This document shows positions 11,401-19,824 of a stretch of DNA of 64,000 bases, one piece after another. The stretch comes from Bradyrhizobium daqingense (GTDB taxonomy: Bacteria; Pseudomonadota; Alphaproteobacteria; Rhizobiales; Xanthobacteraceae): positions 2,838,001-2,902,000 of the forward strand of contig NZ_CP088014.1 of assembly GCF_021044685.1 (NCBI RefSeq), given 5' to 3'. Below the pieces are notes generated by a model. That model ran no database searches. It had not been told where the DNA came from and saw nothing but the letters and a program-made list of their open reading frames with translations. A program made the translations under genes and the position numbers. Each line of letters starts with the position of its first letter. Position 1 is the first letter of the stretch.

Positions 11401-11783
11401 AACCATTTGTGCTGGTCCGAGGTGTGATTGACCACCAGCTCGGTGATGACGCGCAGGCCGCGCTTCTGTGCCTCCTGGATGAAGCGCTTGAAATCCTTCA
11501 TCGTCCCGAAATCGGGATTGACCGCGCCATAGTCGCCGATGTCGTAGCCGTCGTCGCGGCCCGGCGAGGGATAGAACGGCAACAGCCACAGCGCCGTGAC
11601 GCCGAGCTCCTGGAGATAGGGCAGCTTCTCGGTCAGGCCGGCAAAGTCGCCGATGCCGTCATTGTTGCTGTCGGCAAAAGCCTTGACGTGGAGCTGGTAG
11701 ATGATGGCGTCCTTGTACCAGAGCTCGTCCACGATCTCGGCAGCCTCGGCTTTCTTGGTGTCGACGGAAGACAGAACATTCAT
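8490..11783 (-). CDS. treS: Trehalose synthase fused to maltokinase (TreS-Mak)
   Basis: The protein has 1097 residues from ATG at 11783. Residues about 20-560 are GH13 trehalose synthase, which interconverts maltose and trehalose: nucleophile D218 in [11 protein letters not shown], acid/base E260 in [12 protein letters not shown] and D326 in [13 protein letters not shown]. The C-terminal half, from about 600, is a maltokinase (Pep2/Mak) with the kinase-like fold; HHGDFRLGQ and IIDFDGNP give the catalytic and metal-binding acids. A fused enzyme can channel trehalose to maltose and then to maltose-1-phosphate, the GlgE donor. It sits 11 bp after a GlgE-like gene and just before glgB, the usual GlgE-pathway grouping, but the neighbouring GlgE homologue looks inactive, so the fate of maltose-1-phosphate is open. 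Confidence 0.95.
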   Translation of the reverse strand: MNVLSSVDTKKAEAAEIVDELWYKDAIIYQLHVKAFADSNNDGIGDFAGLTEKLPYLQELGVTALWLLPFYPSPGRDDGYDIGDYGAVNPDFGTMKDFKRFIQEAQKRGLRVITELVVNHTSDQHKWFKRARRSHPGSSARNWYVWSDTDQKYQGTRIIFTDTEKSNWTWDPEAGAFYWHRFFSHQPDLNFDNPRVVSAIIQVMKRWLDAGVDGFRLDAIPYLCEREGTSNENLPETHAIIKRLRQELDAYSKGKLLLAEANQWPEDVQEYFGRGDECHMAYHFPLMPRIYMAIAQEDRFPITDILRQTPDIPASCQWALFLRNHDELTLEMVTDVERDYLWTTYANDPRARINVGIRRRLAPLMDNDRRKIELMNSLLLSFPGTPIIYYGDEIGMGDNIYLGDRNGVRTPMQWSPDRNGGFSRCDPARLYAPLIMDPVYGYESVNVEAQSRSLSSLLSATKRLIAVRKSTLAFGRGTMTFIRPANRAVLAYVRQYRDEVILCVANLSRAAQATELDLSPWKDRIPQEMLGRTRFPPIGELPYMITLGPYGFYWFQLQERDKSEPVIPRAVPEFETLVVPVNSNWVSLARERGVFERDVLPGFLSRTRWYPEHNPKHIKTALTSAVPFCDIGDNRPWIAFFETRQGDRATRYVMPLQIEWVRFDRERFNPKALAAVRQGAREGTLLDVATEQIFIGLFLRNLSQNLAVEENNLRLEFKATSRFADYLVKEPQRIRAIEQSNSTALVDNQYVAKIYRRLESGISPEIEIGHYLTEVARFANTPALLGSVELVEGEQRSALGVLHAYVENQGDGWTVTTGYLDRYIDEQRVLPAGETLRETQEQAPYLHFIAQIGRRLGELHVALTAAKPDDLAPEPIGSTYVKHLVSDLKARAERIFERLADSRDGLRETDRPLIDQLMEARAALSGHLNALLPSGIGGLNIRHHGDFRLGQTLIVKDDIFIIDFDGNPHVPLADKRRKAPAARDVAGLIHSIDASVNAALRRALTGASDEQGRLVAALDEWRERATSTFLSAYREAMTDRQLWPDDSQSAEGLLRFFLIDQAFNDVEYELSYRPEGLHAPLTGLLRILSSAGSEAHA

Positions 11784-11794
11784 GGCGTGACCCC

Positions 11795-13741
11795 TTACGC
11801 CACGGCGCGGAACAGCAGCGCCGGATCGCGCGCGGGATCGATACGCAACCTGATCCCGCCCCATTCGATGCGGGACTGTTCGCCGGTGAGAAGGTTTTCG
11901 AGGCCGGTCACATGGTGTCGCCGGCCGCCGGCGTCAACGGTGACGTCGCCAAGCGGCAGCCAAAACTCGCGCACATGGCGCGACAGCGCGATCACGACGA
12001 TGACGGTGTTGGCGGGATCGGCGGCGTCCTTGACGAAGGCGATGGTCTCGCCGTCCTCGACGCCGAGGAAGCGTAAACTGACCGTCTGCTGGAGCGCTGC
12101 ATTCTCGTCGCGAATGCGATTGAGGGCGGTGATGTAGGGCTTGATGTTGCCGGGCTTGTCCCAGTCGCGCTGCTTGATCTGGTATTTCTCGGAATCCAGA
12201 TATTCTTCCCAGCCCGGGATCGCCTCGTGCTCCAGGAGCTCGAATCCGCTGTAGATGCCGTAATTCCCTGACAGCGTCGCCGCCAGCGCGAGGCGTGATT
12301 TGAACGCCCACATTTCGCCGCCCTGGAGATGATAGGGCAGCAAATCGGCGGAGTTGACGAACAGGTTCGGCCGATAGAACTCGCGTTCGGGATAGCGCGT
12401 CAGCTCGCCGAGATACTGCTCCAGCTCCCACCTGTCCGTGCGCCAGGGAAAATAGCTGAAGGACTGCGCAAAGCCGAGCTTGGCGAGTCCCTTCATCAGT
12501 TTTGGTCGCGCAAAAGTCTTGGAGAACAGGATCACCTCCGGGTGTCGGCGGCGGATGTCGCGGATCAGCCACTCCCAGAACGGAAGCGGCGCGGTGTCGT
12601 GATTGTCGATGGCGAAGATGGTCACGCCATGGTCGATCCAGAACAGCATGGCGTCGCGAAACGCGTTCCACAGCCCGGCCCGGTCGACGGAGTTGAAATC
12701 GGGAATGACGATGTCGGAATAGGGGCCGTCCGCCGTCCGCACCGAGCGATCCGGCCGCCATTTGAACCATTCCGGGTGCTGCGTCAGCCAGGGATGGTCC
12801 GGCGAGCATTGCACGGCGAAGTCGAGCGCCAGCTCGAGGCCATACTCGAGACAGGTTGCGACCAGTGCGCGGAAGTCCTCGATCGTGCCGAGCTCGGGAT
12901 GCAGCGCGTCGTGTCCGCCGTCCGCCGTGCCGATCGCATAGGGCGAGCCGGGATCGCCTTCATTCGCCACCGGCGCATTGTTGCGGCCCTTGCGGCGGGT
13001 TTTGCCGATCGGATGGATCGGCGTGAAATAGAGCATGTCGAAGCCCATCGCGGCGATATCGGGCACGCGGGCGATGCAGTCTCTCAGCGTGCCGTGCCGG
13101 CCGGGGACCCGACTCTGGCTGCGCGGCATCATCTGATACCAAGCGCCGAAGCGCGCCTTGTCGCGATCGACGATCAGCGGGAATAAGGGCGAGCGGGTGA
13201 GGTCGGGGCGCTGTTGGCTCTCGGCCATGGCTTGCCCGAGTTCGGTCGCGAGCAGGGGGCCGACGTCGCCGCTCTGGAGATAATCCTCGCACTGCCTGAT
13301 GATGATCGCTGCTGCGTCCTGCGGCGCGCCATGTGCCTTGGTCAGGAGGCCAGCGCCTTCGATCGCATCGAGGCTGACGTCGGCGCCGGAGCGCTGCTTG
13401 CGCGTGACGCCGTGAGACCATGTGGCGAATTCATCGGTCCAGGCTTCGATCGCATAGAAATATTGGCCCGGCTCCATGGGCGTGAATGTCCCCGACCAGC
13501 GGTCATTGCCATGATGGGCCATCGGCTCTCGCTGCCATTCGCGGTCCTGCTCCCGGCGCCACAGCAGCGCTGCGCCGATCACGGCGTCGCCGTCGCGGTA
13601 GATGTCGGCCCAGACCTCGACCCGGTCGCCCGCGATCCGCTTCACGGCAAAGCGGCCGCCATCGATCAAGGGATAGACGTCCTCGATGAGGAAAGCGCTG
13701 CCGGCTGCGGCACTTTCGACAGTTTGAATTGTCTTGTTCAC
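11795..13741 (-). CDS. GlgE-like (GH13_3) maltosyltransferase homologue lacking key catalytic residues
   Basis: This is the first gene of the leftward operon. I chose GTG at 13741 (648 residues): the family's first conserved block, VYPLIDGGRFAVKRIAGD, begins about 20 residues later and upstream sequence looks like leader DNA. The N-terminal domain, barrel and C-terminal domain all align with GlgE, which extends glucan chains with maltose-1-phosphate. The nucleophile Asp is kept (D379) and so is the stabiliser Asp (D466, NSADLL), but the conserved Arg two residues before the nucleophile is Ala377, and the acid/base Glu of the normal AEAFTRP segment is Lys408 (SKTFARP). The normal AENPPKKYQD segment is replaced by TADGPYSD. 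The DNA confirms both substitutions. The protein is therefore probably a non-catalytic glucan-binding partner or has a changed activity. No ribosome site is obvious at the GTG. Confidence 0.85.
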   Translation of the reverse strand: MNKTIQTVESAAAGSAFLIEDVYPLIDGGRFAVKRIAGDRVEVWADIYRDGDAVIGAALLWRREQDREWQREPMAHHGNDRWSGTFTPMEPGQYFYAIEAWTDEFATWSHGVTRKQRSGADVSLDAIEGAGLLTKAHGAPQDAAAIIIRQCEDYLQSGDVGPLLATELGQAMAESQQRPDLTRSPLFPLIVDRDKARFGAWYQMMPRSQSRVPGRHGTLRDCIARVPDIAAMGFDMLYFTPIHPIGKTRRKGRNNAPVANEGDPGSPYAIGTADGGHDALHPELGTIEDFRALVATCLEYGLELALDFAVQCSPDHPWLTQHPEWFKWRPDRSVRTADGPYSDIVIPDFNSVDRAGLWNAFRDAMLFWIDHGVTIFAIDNHDTAPLPFWEWLIRDIRRRHPEVILFSKTFARPKLMKGLAKLGFAQSFSYFPWRTDRWELEQYLGELTRYPEREFYRPNLFVNSADLLPYHLQGGEMWAFKSRLALAATLSGNYGIYSGFELLEHEAIPGWEEYLDSEKYQIKQRDWDKPGNIKPYITALNRIRDENAALQQTVSLRFLGVEDGETIAFVKDAADPANTVIVVIALSRHVREFWLPLGDVTVDAGGRRHHVTGLENLLTGEQSRIEWGGIRLRIDPARDPALLFRAVA

Positions 13742-13812
13742 GGTGATGCCATTGACAAGAAAGCAGGAGCCCGTTTCCCTTGTCGGGAACCCACGCTTGG
13801 TACCTATATAGA

Positions 13813-13837
13813 AAGCCGGTTCTGTGTCATTAGTTCC
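13813..13837 (-). promoter_or_regulatory. Candidate EcfG-type promoter for the glgE-like/treS/glg operon
   Basis: On the minus strand GGAAC (13837-13833) is followed after 16 bases by GCTT (13816-13813). The alphaproteobacterial general-stress sigma EcfG recognises GGAAC-N16/17-CGTT, so the -35 is perfect and the -10 only partial. The implied leader is about 65 nt. The -35 is one arm of GTTCCCTTGGGAAC, which it shares with the opposite promoter. Confidence 0.4.
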
Positions 13838-13841
13838 CTTG

Positions 13842-13867
13842 GGAACGGCTGGCGCCGTTGGCGAGTT
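13842..13867 (+). promoter_or_regulatory. Candidate EcfG-type promoter for malQ-GH15
   Basis: GGAAC (13842-13846), a 17-base spacer and AGTT (13864-13867) resemble the EcfG consensus GGAAC-N16/17-CGTT with one -10 mismatch. The malQ ATG is about 75 bases downstream. The arrangement mirrors the candidate on the other strand, so both sides of the carbon-storage locus could respond to the same sigma factor. Confidence 0.4.
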
Positions 13868-13945
13868 AGGCCAGACTAACGTCTTCCACCGCCTCGTTAA
13901 AATCGAAGCCCCCGGCAAGTGGGTGGCCTGCAAGCTGCGTGCCGA

Positions 13946-15907
13946 ATGGATCTTTTAGCTCAAGCCCGGATCAAGGGCGTTCAATCCGAATTCGTCGATG
14001 CCCTGGGAAAGCTGCGGGTCACTGACCCCGTGGCCCTCAAATCCATCCTGGACGCCCTGCCGGAAAAGCGGGTCTACCGCTTCGTCGGGGGGCCGGTCGT
14101 GGTGCGCGCCCTCGGGCATCCGCGCACGGAATTGGCGGCCATCGGCGCGCCACCGCTGCGATGGGCATTGAGCGCGAACGGCAAATCGGTCGCCCAAGGC
14201 GAGACGCGCGAGCCCGTGATCGCCTGGCCTGCCGGCCTGCCGCTCGGTTATCACCGGTTGACGCTCACCGATGCCGAAGGTGTGAGCGAAGACGTGCCGA
14301 TGATCGTGGCGCCCGAGCGCGCCTTCGGCGGCGATTTCGACCGCGGCTGGCTGCTCGCCGTGCAGCTCTACAGCGTCCGCTCCAACCGCAATTGGGGCAT
14401 CGGCGATTTCACCGATCTCGCCGATTTGGTCCGGCTCGCCAAGCAATTGGGGGCTGACGGCGTCGGCCTCAATCCGCTGCATGTGCTGTTCGACGATTAT
14501 CCGGCCGATTGCAGCCCCTATTCGCCGAACAGCCGGCTGTTTCTCAACCCGCTCTATATCGACGTCGAGGCGATCCCGGAATTCTCCGCCGACCTCGTGC
14601 CGGATGCCGCCGCGACCGCCGCGCGCCTGCGCGAGGGCGATCGCGTGCCCTACACGGACATGGCGGCGTTGAAATGGCTGGGCTTGCGCGCCGCCTTCAA
14701 CAGTTTCGCGACGAGCGCGGGCGAGGCGCGCCGCCGCGAGTTCGACGCCTTCCGCGCCGCCCGCGCGCCGTTGTTGTCGCGCTTTGCCTGTTTCGAGGTG
14801 CTGCGCCATCGCTTCAACGCGCCGTGGTGGGAATGGCCGGTGGAATGGCAAAAGCCTGACGATACGAAATGCGCCGCGCTGCGCAAGGGACCCGACAAGC
14901 GCGAGCTCGAGTTCGTCGAGTTCGTGCAATGGACAGCCGACAGCCAGTTGCATGCCGCCAAGGAGTTGGCCGGCCAACTCGGGATGCGGGTCGGGCTCTA
15001 TCTCGACGTCGCTGTCGGCGTGCAGTCCAACGGCTTCGATGCCTGGAACGAGCAGATGGCGATCTCCCGTCATCTCGCCGTCGGCGCGCCGCCCGACGTG
15101 CTCAACACCGTCGGCCAGGATTGGGGCCTCGCCGGCTTCAACGCGGGCGGCCTGGAAGCTCAATCCTTCGTGCCGTTCGCCGACATGCTCGCGGCGTCGA
15201 TGCGCCATGCCGGTGCCATCAGGCTCGATCACGTGCTCGGCTTGAAGCGGCTCTATCTGGTGCCGCGCGGCTTCAAGCCCGACAACGGCGCCTATGTCCA
15301 GATGCCGTTCGAGGCGTTGCTGGCGGCGGTGGCCAGCGAGAGTGCCAGGCATAAGTGCATCGTGATCGGCGAAGATCTCGGCACCGTGCCGGAAGGTTTC
15401 CGCGAGACCATGCAGGATTTCGGCATCTGGTCTTACCTCGTCATGATGTTCGAGCGTGACGAGACCGGCCGCTTCCGCAGCGTCGATCACTACCGACCCA
15501 ACGCGCTGGTCACGCTGAACACGCACGATTTGTCGACCTATGCCGGCTGGCGCTCCTTCAGCGACCTCAAGATGAAGCTTTCACTCGGGATCGATCCAGG
15601 AGAAAGCGACCAAGCACGCTGGGACGCGCTCGGCATGCTGGACCAGATCTTGCGCCAGAACGGCATCACCGCCAACGATCTTTATTCGGTGCTGGCCTTC
15701 CTGTCGCGCACGCCGTCGCGGCTGCTCGCGGTGTCGATGGAGGATCTGCTCGGCGTGGTCGACCAGCCCAACATCCCCGGTACGATCGACGAGCACCCGA
15801 ACTGGCGCCAGCGGCTGCCCGTCGCGCTCGACCAGATCGCCGCGAAGGTCGATCTCACGGCCTTGCGAGCAGCGACGCGGGAACGTTCGTTGAACGGCGG
15901 GAGTTGA
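13946..15907 (+). CDS. malQ: 4-alpha-glucanotransferase MalQ (amylomaltase)
   Basis: MalQ (GH77) disproportionates maltodextrins, transferring glucan segments and releasing glucose. The protein has 653 residues from ATG at 13946 (MDLLAQARIKG); a 9-residue longer in-frame start is possible but less likely. Motifs include LYSVRSNRNWGIGDFTDL near 141, DDYPADCSPYSPNSRLFLNP near 183, nucleophile D428 in AIRLDHVLGLKRLY, acid/base E476 in IVIGEDLGTVP and the third Asp in NTHDLSTYAGW. An N-terminal extension of about 130 residues precedes the barrel, as in longer bacterial MalQ forms. It is transcribed away from the glg/tre operon and leads into the GH15 gene, 30 bp downstream. Confidence 0.96.
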   Translation: MDLLAQARIKGVQSEFVDALGKLRVTDPVALKSILDALPEKRVYRFVGGPVVVRALGHPRTELAAIGAPPLRWALSANGKSVAQGETREPVIAWPAGLPLGYHRLTLTDAEGVSEDVPMIVAPERAFGGDFDRGWLLAVQLYSVRSNRNWGIGDFTDLADLVRLAKQLGADGVGLNPLHVLFDDYPADCSPYSPNSRLFLNPLYIDVEAIPEFSADLVPDAAATAARLREGDRVPYTDMAALKWLGLRAAFNSFATSAGEARRREFDAFRAARAPLLSRFACFEVLRHRFNAPWWEWPVEWQKPDDTKCAALRKGPDKRELEFVEFVQWTADSQLHAAKELAGQLGMRVGLYLDVAVGVQSNGFDAWNEQMAISRHLAVGAPPDVLNTVGQDWGLAGFNAGGLEAQSFVPFADMLAASMRHAGAIRLDHVLGLKRLYLVPRGFKPDNGAYVQMPFEALLAAVASESARHKCIVIGEDLGTVPEGFRETMQDFGIWSYLVMMFERDETGRFRSVDHYRPNALVTLNTHDLSTYAGWRSFSDLKMKLSLGIDPGESDQARWDALGMLDQILRQNGITANDLYSVLAFLSRTPSRLLAVSMEDLLGVVDQPNIPGTIDEHPNWRQRLPVALDQIAAKVDLTALRAATRERSLNGGS

Positions 15908-15937
15908 TCGACCGGGGTTTTTCAGGCTGGCAAAGCA

Positions 15938-17740
15938 TTGTCGCAGAAGATCGAAGACTATGCGCTGATCGGCGACTGCGAGACCGCTGCACTTGTGGGG
16001 CGCAACGGCTCGATCGACTGGCTGTGCTGGCCGGCCTTCGATTCCGATGCCTGCTTTGCCGCGATCCTCGGCACCCACAAGAACGGCCGCTGGCTAATCG
16101 CGCCGCGCAAGGATGTCACGAGCATCTCGCGCCGCTATCTCGGCAATACCCTCATCCTGGAGACCCGCTTCGAGACGAAGAGCGGCACCGTCGCGCTGGT
16201 CGACTTTATGCCGCCGCGCGGCAAGGCGTCCGACATCGTGCGTCTGGTCCGCGGCGTCAGCGGCAAGATCAACATGCGGATGGAGCTCGTCATCCGCTTC
16301 GGTTTCGGCATCGATATCCCATGGGTGCGGCGGATCGACCATTCGCTGATGGCGATAGCCGGCCAGGACATGACCGTGCTGCGCACACCTGTGGAGACCC
16401 GCGGCGAGGACCTGACCACGGTCGCCGACTTCGAGGTGAGTGCCGGCGAGACCGTACCCTTCGTGCTCACCTACGGCCCCTCGCATATCGAGCCACCCGC
16501 CCCGATAGACCATGAGGTCGCGCTCCAAGAGACCGAAAAATTCTGGCAGGAATGGTGCGGCAATTGCACGCGCGACGGTGACTATGAGGATCTCGTCATG
16601 CGCTCGCTGATCACGTTGAAGGCGCTGACCTTTGCCCCGACCGGCGGCATTGTCGCGGCGCCCACGACGTCGCTGCCCGAGAAGCTCGGCGGCTCCAGGA
16701 ATTGGGACTATCGTTTCTGCTGGCTGCGCGACGCCACCTTCACGCTGCTGGCGCTGATGAACTCGGGCTACACCGAAGAAGCTTTGGCCTGGCACAATTG
16801 GCTGCTGCGCGCCGCCGCCGGCTCGCCCGCGAACATGCAGATCATGTACGGCATCTGGGGCCAGCGCCGCCTGCTGGAATGGGAGGCCGGTTGGCTCGAC
16901 GGCTATGAGGGCGCGCGGCCGGTGCGCGTCGGTAATGCCGCGCACGCGCAGCTCCAGCTCGACGTCTATGGCGAACTGATCGACGCCTTCCACCAGTCGC
17001 GCATGGCCAAGCTCAAGCTCGACGACGAGGCGACATGGGCGCTGGAATGCGCGGTGCTCAACCATCTCGCCGAGGTCTGGGATCATCCCGACCACGGCAT
17101 CTGGGAGCGGCGCGGCGAGCCCAAGCATTACGTCTTCTCCAAAGTCATGACCTGGGTCGCGTTCGATCGCGGCATCAAGAGTGCGGAGACCTTCGGCTTG
17201 AAGGCGCCGCTGCTGCACTGGCGCGCCTTGCGCGAGGCCATCCATCGCGACGTCTGCAACAGGGGATTCGACGCCGAGGAAAATACCTTCGTCGAGTCCT
17301 ACGGCTCGAAGATGCTCGATGCCAGTGTGTTGCTGCTGCCGGCCGTCGGCTTCCTGCCGCCGTCGGATCCGCGCATCCGGGGCACCATCGCTTCCGTGGA
17401 GACATGCCTGATGCACGACGGCTTCGTGCTGCGGCACGATCCGCGTGAGCTGCCTCTCGGGCAGCCGCCGCTCGAAGGCGCGTTCCTGGCCTGCACCCTG
17501 TGGCTGGCCGACGCCCATGTGCTGGCCGGCGATCTCGACAAGGCGCAAGTCCTGCTCGATCGCGTGGTGGGCGTTGCGAACGATGTCGGGCTATTGGCCG
17601 AGGAATATGATTCAGTTGCCCGGCGTCAGACCGGCAATTTTCCGCAAGCGCTGACGCACATCGCGCTGATCAACACCGCGCATAATCTCTCCGCGGCGAG
17701 GCAGGAGAGCGAGAAGCCGGCTGTGCAGCGGTCGAAGTAG
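15938..17740 (+). CDS. Glycoside hydrolase family 15 protein (glucoamylase/trehalase-like), TTG start
   Basis: The 600-residue protein belongs to the GH15 (alpha/alpha)6-barrel family, whose bacterial members hydrolyse maltodextrins to glucose or, in actinobacteria, trehalose. The N-terminal beta domain (YALIGDCETAALVGRNGSID) is followed by the barrel with NWDYRFCWLRDATFTLLAL near 250, LEWEAGWLDGYEGARPVRVGN near 310 and the C-terminal LAEEYD and GNFPQALTHIALINTAHNL segments where the acidic residues lie. The frame holds no ATG or GTG between an upstream stop (15905) and TTG at 15938, so translation starts at TTG. It follows malQ by 30 bp. With no other trehalase visible, trehalose hydrolysis is a reasonable guess from context, but the sequence does not separate it from glucoamylase. 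Confidence 0.88.
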   Translation: MSQKIEDYALIGDCETAALVGRNGSIDWLCWPAFDSDACFAAILGTHKNGRWLIAPRKDVTSISRRYLGNTLILETRFETKSGTVALVDFMPPRGKASDIVRLVRGVSGKINMRMELVIRFGFGIDIPWVRRIDHSLMAIAGQDMTVLRTPVETRGEDLTTVADFEVSAGETVPFVLTYGPSHIEPPAPIDHEVALQETEKFWQEWCGNCTRDGDYEDLVMRSLITLKALTFAPTGGIVAAPTTSLPEKLGGSRNWDYRFCWLRDATFTLLALMNSGYTEEALAWHNWLLRAAAGSPANMQIMYGIWGQRRLLEWEAGWLDGYEGARPVRVGNAAHAQLQLDVYGELIDAFHQSRMAKLKLDDEATWALECAVLNHLAEVWDHPDHGIWERRGEPKHYVFSKVMTWVAFDRGIKSAETFGLKAPLLHWRALREAIHRDVCNRGFDAEENTFVESYGSKMLDASVLLLPAVGFLPPSDPRIRGTIASVETCLMHDGFVLRHDPRELPLGQPPLEGAFLACTLWLADAHVLAGDLDKAQVLLDRVVGVANDVGLLAEEYDSVARRQTGNFPQALTHIALINTAHNLSAARQESEKPAVQRSK

Positions 17741-17744
17741 TGAG

Positions 17745-18422
17745 CTAGACCCCGAACCATTCCAGGCCGCCCGGAAGCTTTCCCACGGCAAAATCCACCT
17801 GCAGCACACGGCGATGCATAGGCTTAATCGCAGCGTCGGATGCATGGAGAATGGGCGTCGCATAGAGCCAGATGTCGCCGGGCTCAGCCAGGCACGCGAC
17901 TGTGCCGCAACGTTTGACGACGTCCTTTACGTCTTCCTCTGGAATCCGTCCAAGCTTGTGGGAACCGGGTGCGATCAAGAGGGGCGCGTTGCTGGACGGG
18001 ACCGGATCGAGATGCACTCGCAACGTCACCATGCCTGACAACAGCGCAAATGGCGGCTCGACGTGCTGCATGCCGCTCTTGACGCTCCAGGTCTCAAAGC
18101 CGTCGACCGGGACGCGCGCCTTCACCGCGATGGTGCGATCCTGATGCCAGCCCAGGGCCCAGTTCGTGGCGGCAGTCTTGTCGAACAAGATGGCCCTGAC
18201 CGGACGGCAGGCTTCTCCCAGCACGGACGCGGCACAGTGTCCGATATCTCCGCTCGCGGCCAGGAACGGCGGAAGACCCTTTACGCCTCTCAGCCTCAGC
18301 CCGGCGTGATCAGGCGGCAGATCGGACAGGATTTCCTCAAGCTGGTGCAATCGATCGGATTTCAGCGCCTGCCGGAACAGCTGCGCGCCGTCCGCCGGAA
18401 GGGTGAGATGTTGAACGGCCAA
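17745..18422 (-). CDS. Phytanoyl-CoA dioxygenase (PhyH) family protein, TTG start
   Basis: This is a 225-residue Fe(II)/2-oxoglutarate dioxygenase-like protein. The metal triad is visible: H93 and D95 in WHQDR and H193 in ILHASD, followed by R204/R205 in HRRVLQVDF, which should bind the 2-oxoglutarate carboxylate. The substrate is unknown; the family ranges from phytanoyl-CoA to small amino acids and secondary metabolites. The only start upstream of the conserved region is TTG at 18422, with no good ribosome site, 15 bp after the stop of the HAD gene, so it is probably the last gene of the pentose phosphate operon and translated at low level. It converges with the GH15 gene with 4 bp between the stops. 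Confidence 0.85.
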   Translation of the reverse strand: MAVQHLTLPADGAQLFRQALKSDRLHQLEEILSDLPPDHAGLRLRGVKGLPPFLAASGDIGHCAASVLGEACRPVRAILFDKTAATNWALGWHQDRTIAVKARVPVDGFETWSVKSGMQHVEPPFALLSGMVTLRVHLDPVPSSNAPLLIAPGSHKLGRIPEEDVKDVVKRCGTVACLAEPGDIWLYATPILHASDAAIKPMHRRVLQVDFAVGKLPGGLEWFGV

Positions 18423-18437
18423 AGTCGTACCAACAAC

Positions 18438-19250
18438 TCAGCCCGCCCCATTCCGCTTCAAGATCATCTCCATCGCCTCGGCAAATCCGTCCTGCTCGTT
18501 GCTCGCGGTGACGTGCGTCGCCTGGTCCTTGACGTTGTCCGCGGCATTGCCCATGGCGATCGACATGCCGCTGACACGGAACATCGCGAGGTCGTTCTGC
18601 ATGTCGCCGATGGTGGCGACCGAGTCGGTGGTAATGCCGAGGCGCTTGGCCATGGCCTCGACGAACGTGCCCTTGTTGAAGCCGGGCGGGGTGATGTCGA
18701 GATAATAGGTCTGCGAGCGCACCGCGGTCGCCGCGCTGCCGAGCGCGCCCTGCATGACTTTCTCGCAAGCCTCCAGGCGCGCGGCATCTGCACTGGCGCC
18801 GACGATCTTGCAGGCACTCGCAAGGTACGGCGAAAAGTCCGTCACGATGGTCGGATCGGAGCGGATGGTGTGCCGCTCATGCGCGACGTATTTGCCGCTT
18901 GGGTTGTCGATCAGCCATTTGTCGGTGGTGAAGAGCCAGACGTCGGCGCCGAACTCGCGCAGGATTTGGAGGGACCGCTCGGCCGCGCTCGCCGGGATCA
19001 GGTGCTGCTCGACGGCTCTCATCTCGGGATCGACGATCGAGGAGCCGTTGAACGGACCGACCGGAAGCCAGAGCGACAGCGGCTCGATCAAAAAGCGCAT
19101 GCCGATCGCGGGGCGGCTGGAGGTGATGGTGAAGCCGATGCCGGCCTGATGCAGCCGCTGAACGGCGGACCTCGCTCGCTCCGTCAGCGTCTTGTCCTTG
19201 GTCAGGAGCGTGCCGTCGACGTCGGAGACGACCAGCGAGATCTTCGTCAT
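18438..19250 (-). CDS. Cof-type HAD-IIB family sugar phosphatase
   Basis: The 270-residue protein opens with SLVVSDVDGTLLTKDK, the HAD motif I with nucleophile D10 and acid D12. Motif II is in TITSSRP and motif IV in IGDMQNDLAMF. The large cap between motifs II and III marks the Cof/HAD-IIB type, which dephosphorylates sugar phosphates, phosphosugar by-products or flavin nucleotides. Its place after zwf, pgl and gntK suggests a phosphorylated sugar or sugar acid as substrate, or removal of a toxic side product of the pathway; that is inference. The ATG at 19250 is about 45 bp after the gntK stop. Confidence 0.9.
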   Translation of the reverse strand: MTKISLVVSDVDGTLLTKDKTLTERARSAVQRLHQAGIGFTITSSRPAIGMRFLIEPLSLWLPVGPFNGSSIVDPEMRAVEQHLIPASAAERSLQILREFGADVWLFTTDKWLIDNPSGKYVAHERHTIRSDPTIVTDFSPYLASACKIVGASADAARLEACEKVMQGALGSAATAVRSQTYYLDITPPGFNKGTFVEAMAKRLGITTDSVATIGDMQNDLAMFRVSGMSIAMGNAADNVKDQATHVTASNEQDGFAEAMEMILKRNGAG

Positions 19251-19293
19251 GGCAGGACCTCAAGGCTCAGTTTTCAGATTTCGGTTTTCTTGC

Positions 19294-19824
19294 TCAGCGC
19301 TTCGCCCCGCTCAGCTTCAGCTGCCGCACCACGCCGTCCACGATCGCCTCGACGGATTCGTCGATCGACACGGTGATGACGTGCTCGCCCGCTTCCGGTG
19401 GCTCCAGGGTGTCGAACTGGCTCTTCAACAGCCCGGGTGGCATGAAATGGCCTTTGCGGTTTGCGAGCCGCTCCGCGATCAGTTCCTTGGTACCCTTCAG
19501 GAAGACGAAGCGGACGTCGTCGCGTCCGCGCAGCAGCACGTCGCGATAGGTGTGTTTCAGCGCCGAGCAGGCGATGATGACATGCTCGCCGCGCTCGCAG
19601 ACCCGCCCGATCTCGTCGGCAATGGCGTTGAGCCAGGGCCAGCGGTCCTCGTCGGTGAGCGGCTGCCCGGCCCGCATCTTTTCGACATTGCTGGCGGGAT
19701 GAAAGCTGTCGCCGTCCTCGAAGCGCCAGCCGAGGCGCTGGCCGAGCGCTTCGGCGATCGTGCTCTTGCCCGAGCCCGACACGCCCATCACGATCAATGC
19801 ACAAGGTGCTTCAACGCGGCCCAC
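19294..19824 (-). CDS. gntK: Gluconokinase GntK, GTG start
   Basis: GntK phosphorylates gluconate to 6-phosphogluconate. The protein has 176 residues and a P-loop GVSGSGKST at 14-22, then DGDSFHPASNVEKMRAGQPL, ACSALKHTYRDVLLRG and HFMPPGLLKSQFDTLE, which are standard gluconokinase segments. I chose GTG at 19824 because GGAGGG lies 6 bases upstream and it sits 7 bases before the P-loop-bearing strand would otherwise be lost; a longer in-frame start lies deep inside pgl. The start overlaps the end of pgl by 14 bp. Its product is the substrate of Gnd in the same operon, so external gluconate can enter the pathway directly. Confidence 0.93.
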   Translation of the reverse strand: MGRVEAPCALIVMGVSGSGKSTIAEALGQRLGWRFEDGDSFHPASNVEKMRAGQPLTDEDRWPWLNAIADEIGRVCERGEHVIIACSALKHTYRDVLLRGRDDVRFVFLKGTKELIAERLANRKGHFMPPGLLKSQFDTLEPPEAGEHVITVSIDESVEAIVDGVVRQLKLSGAKR

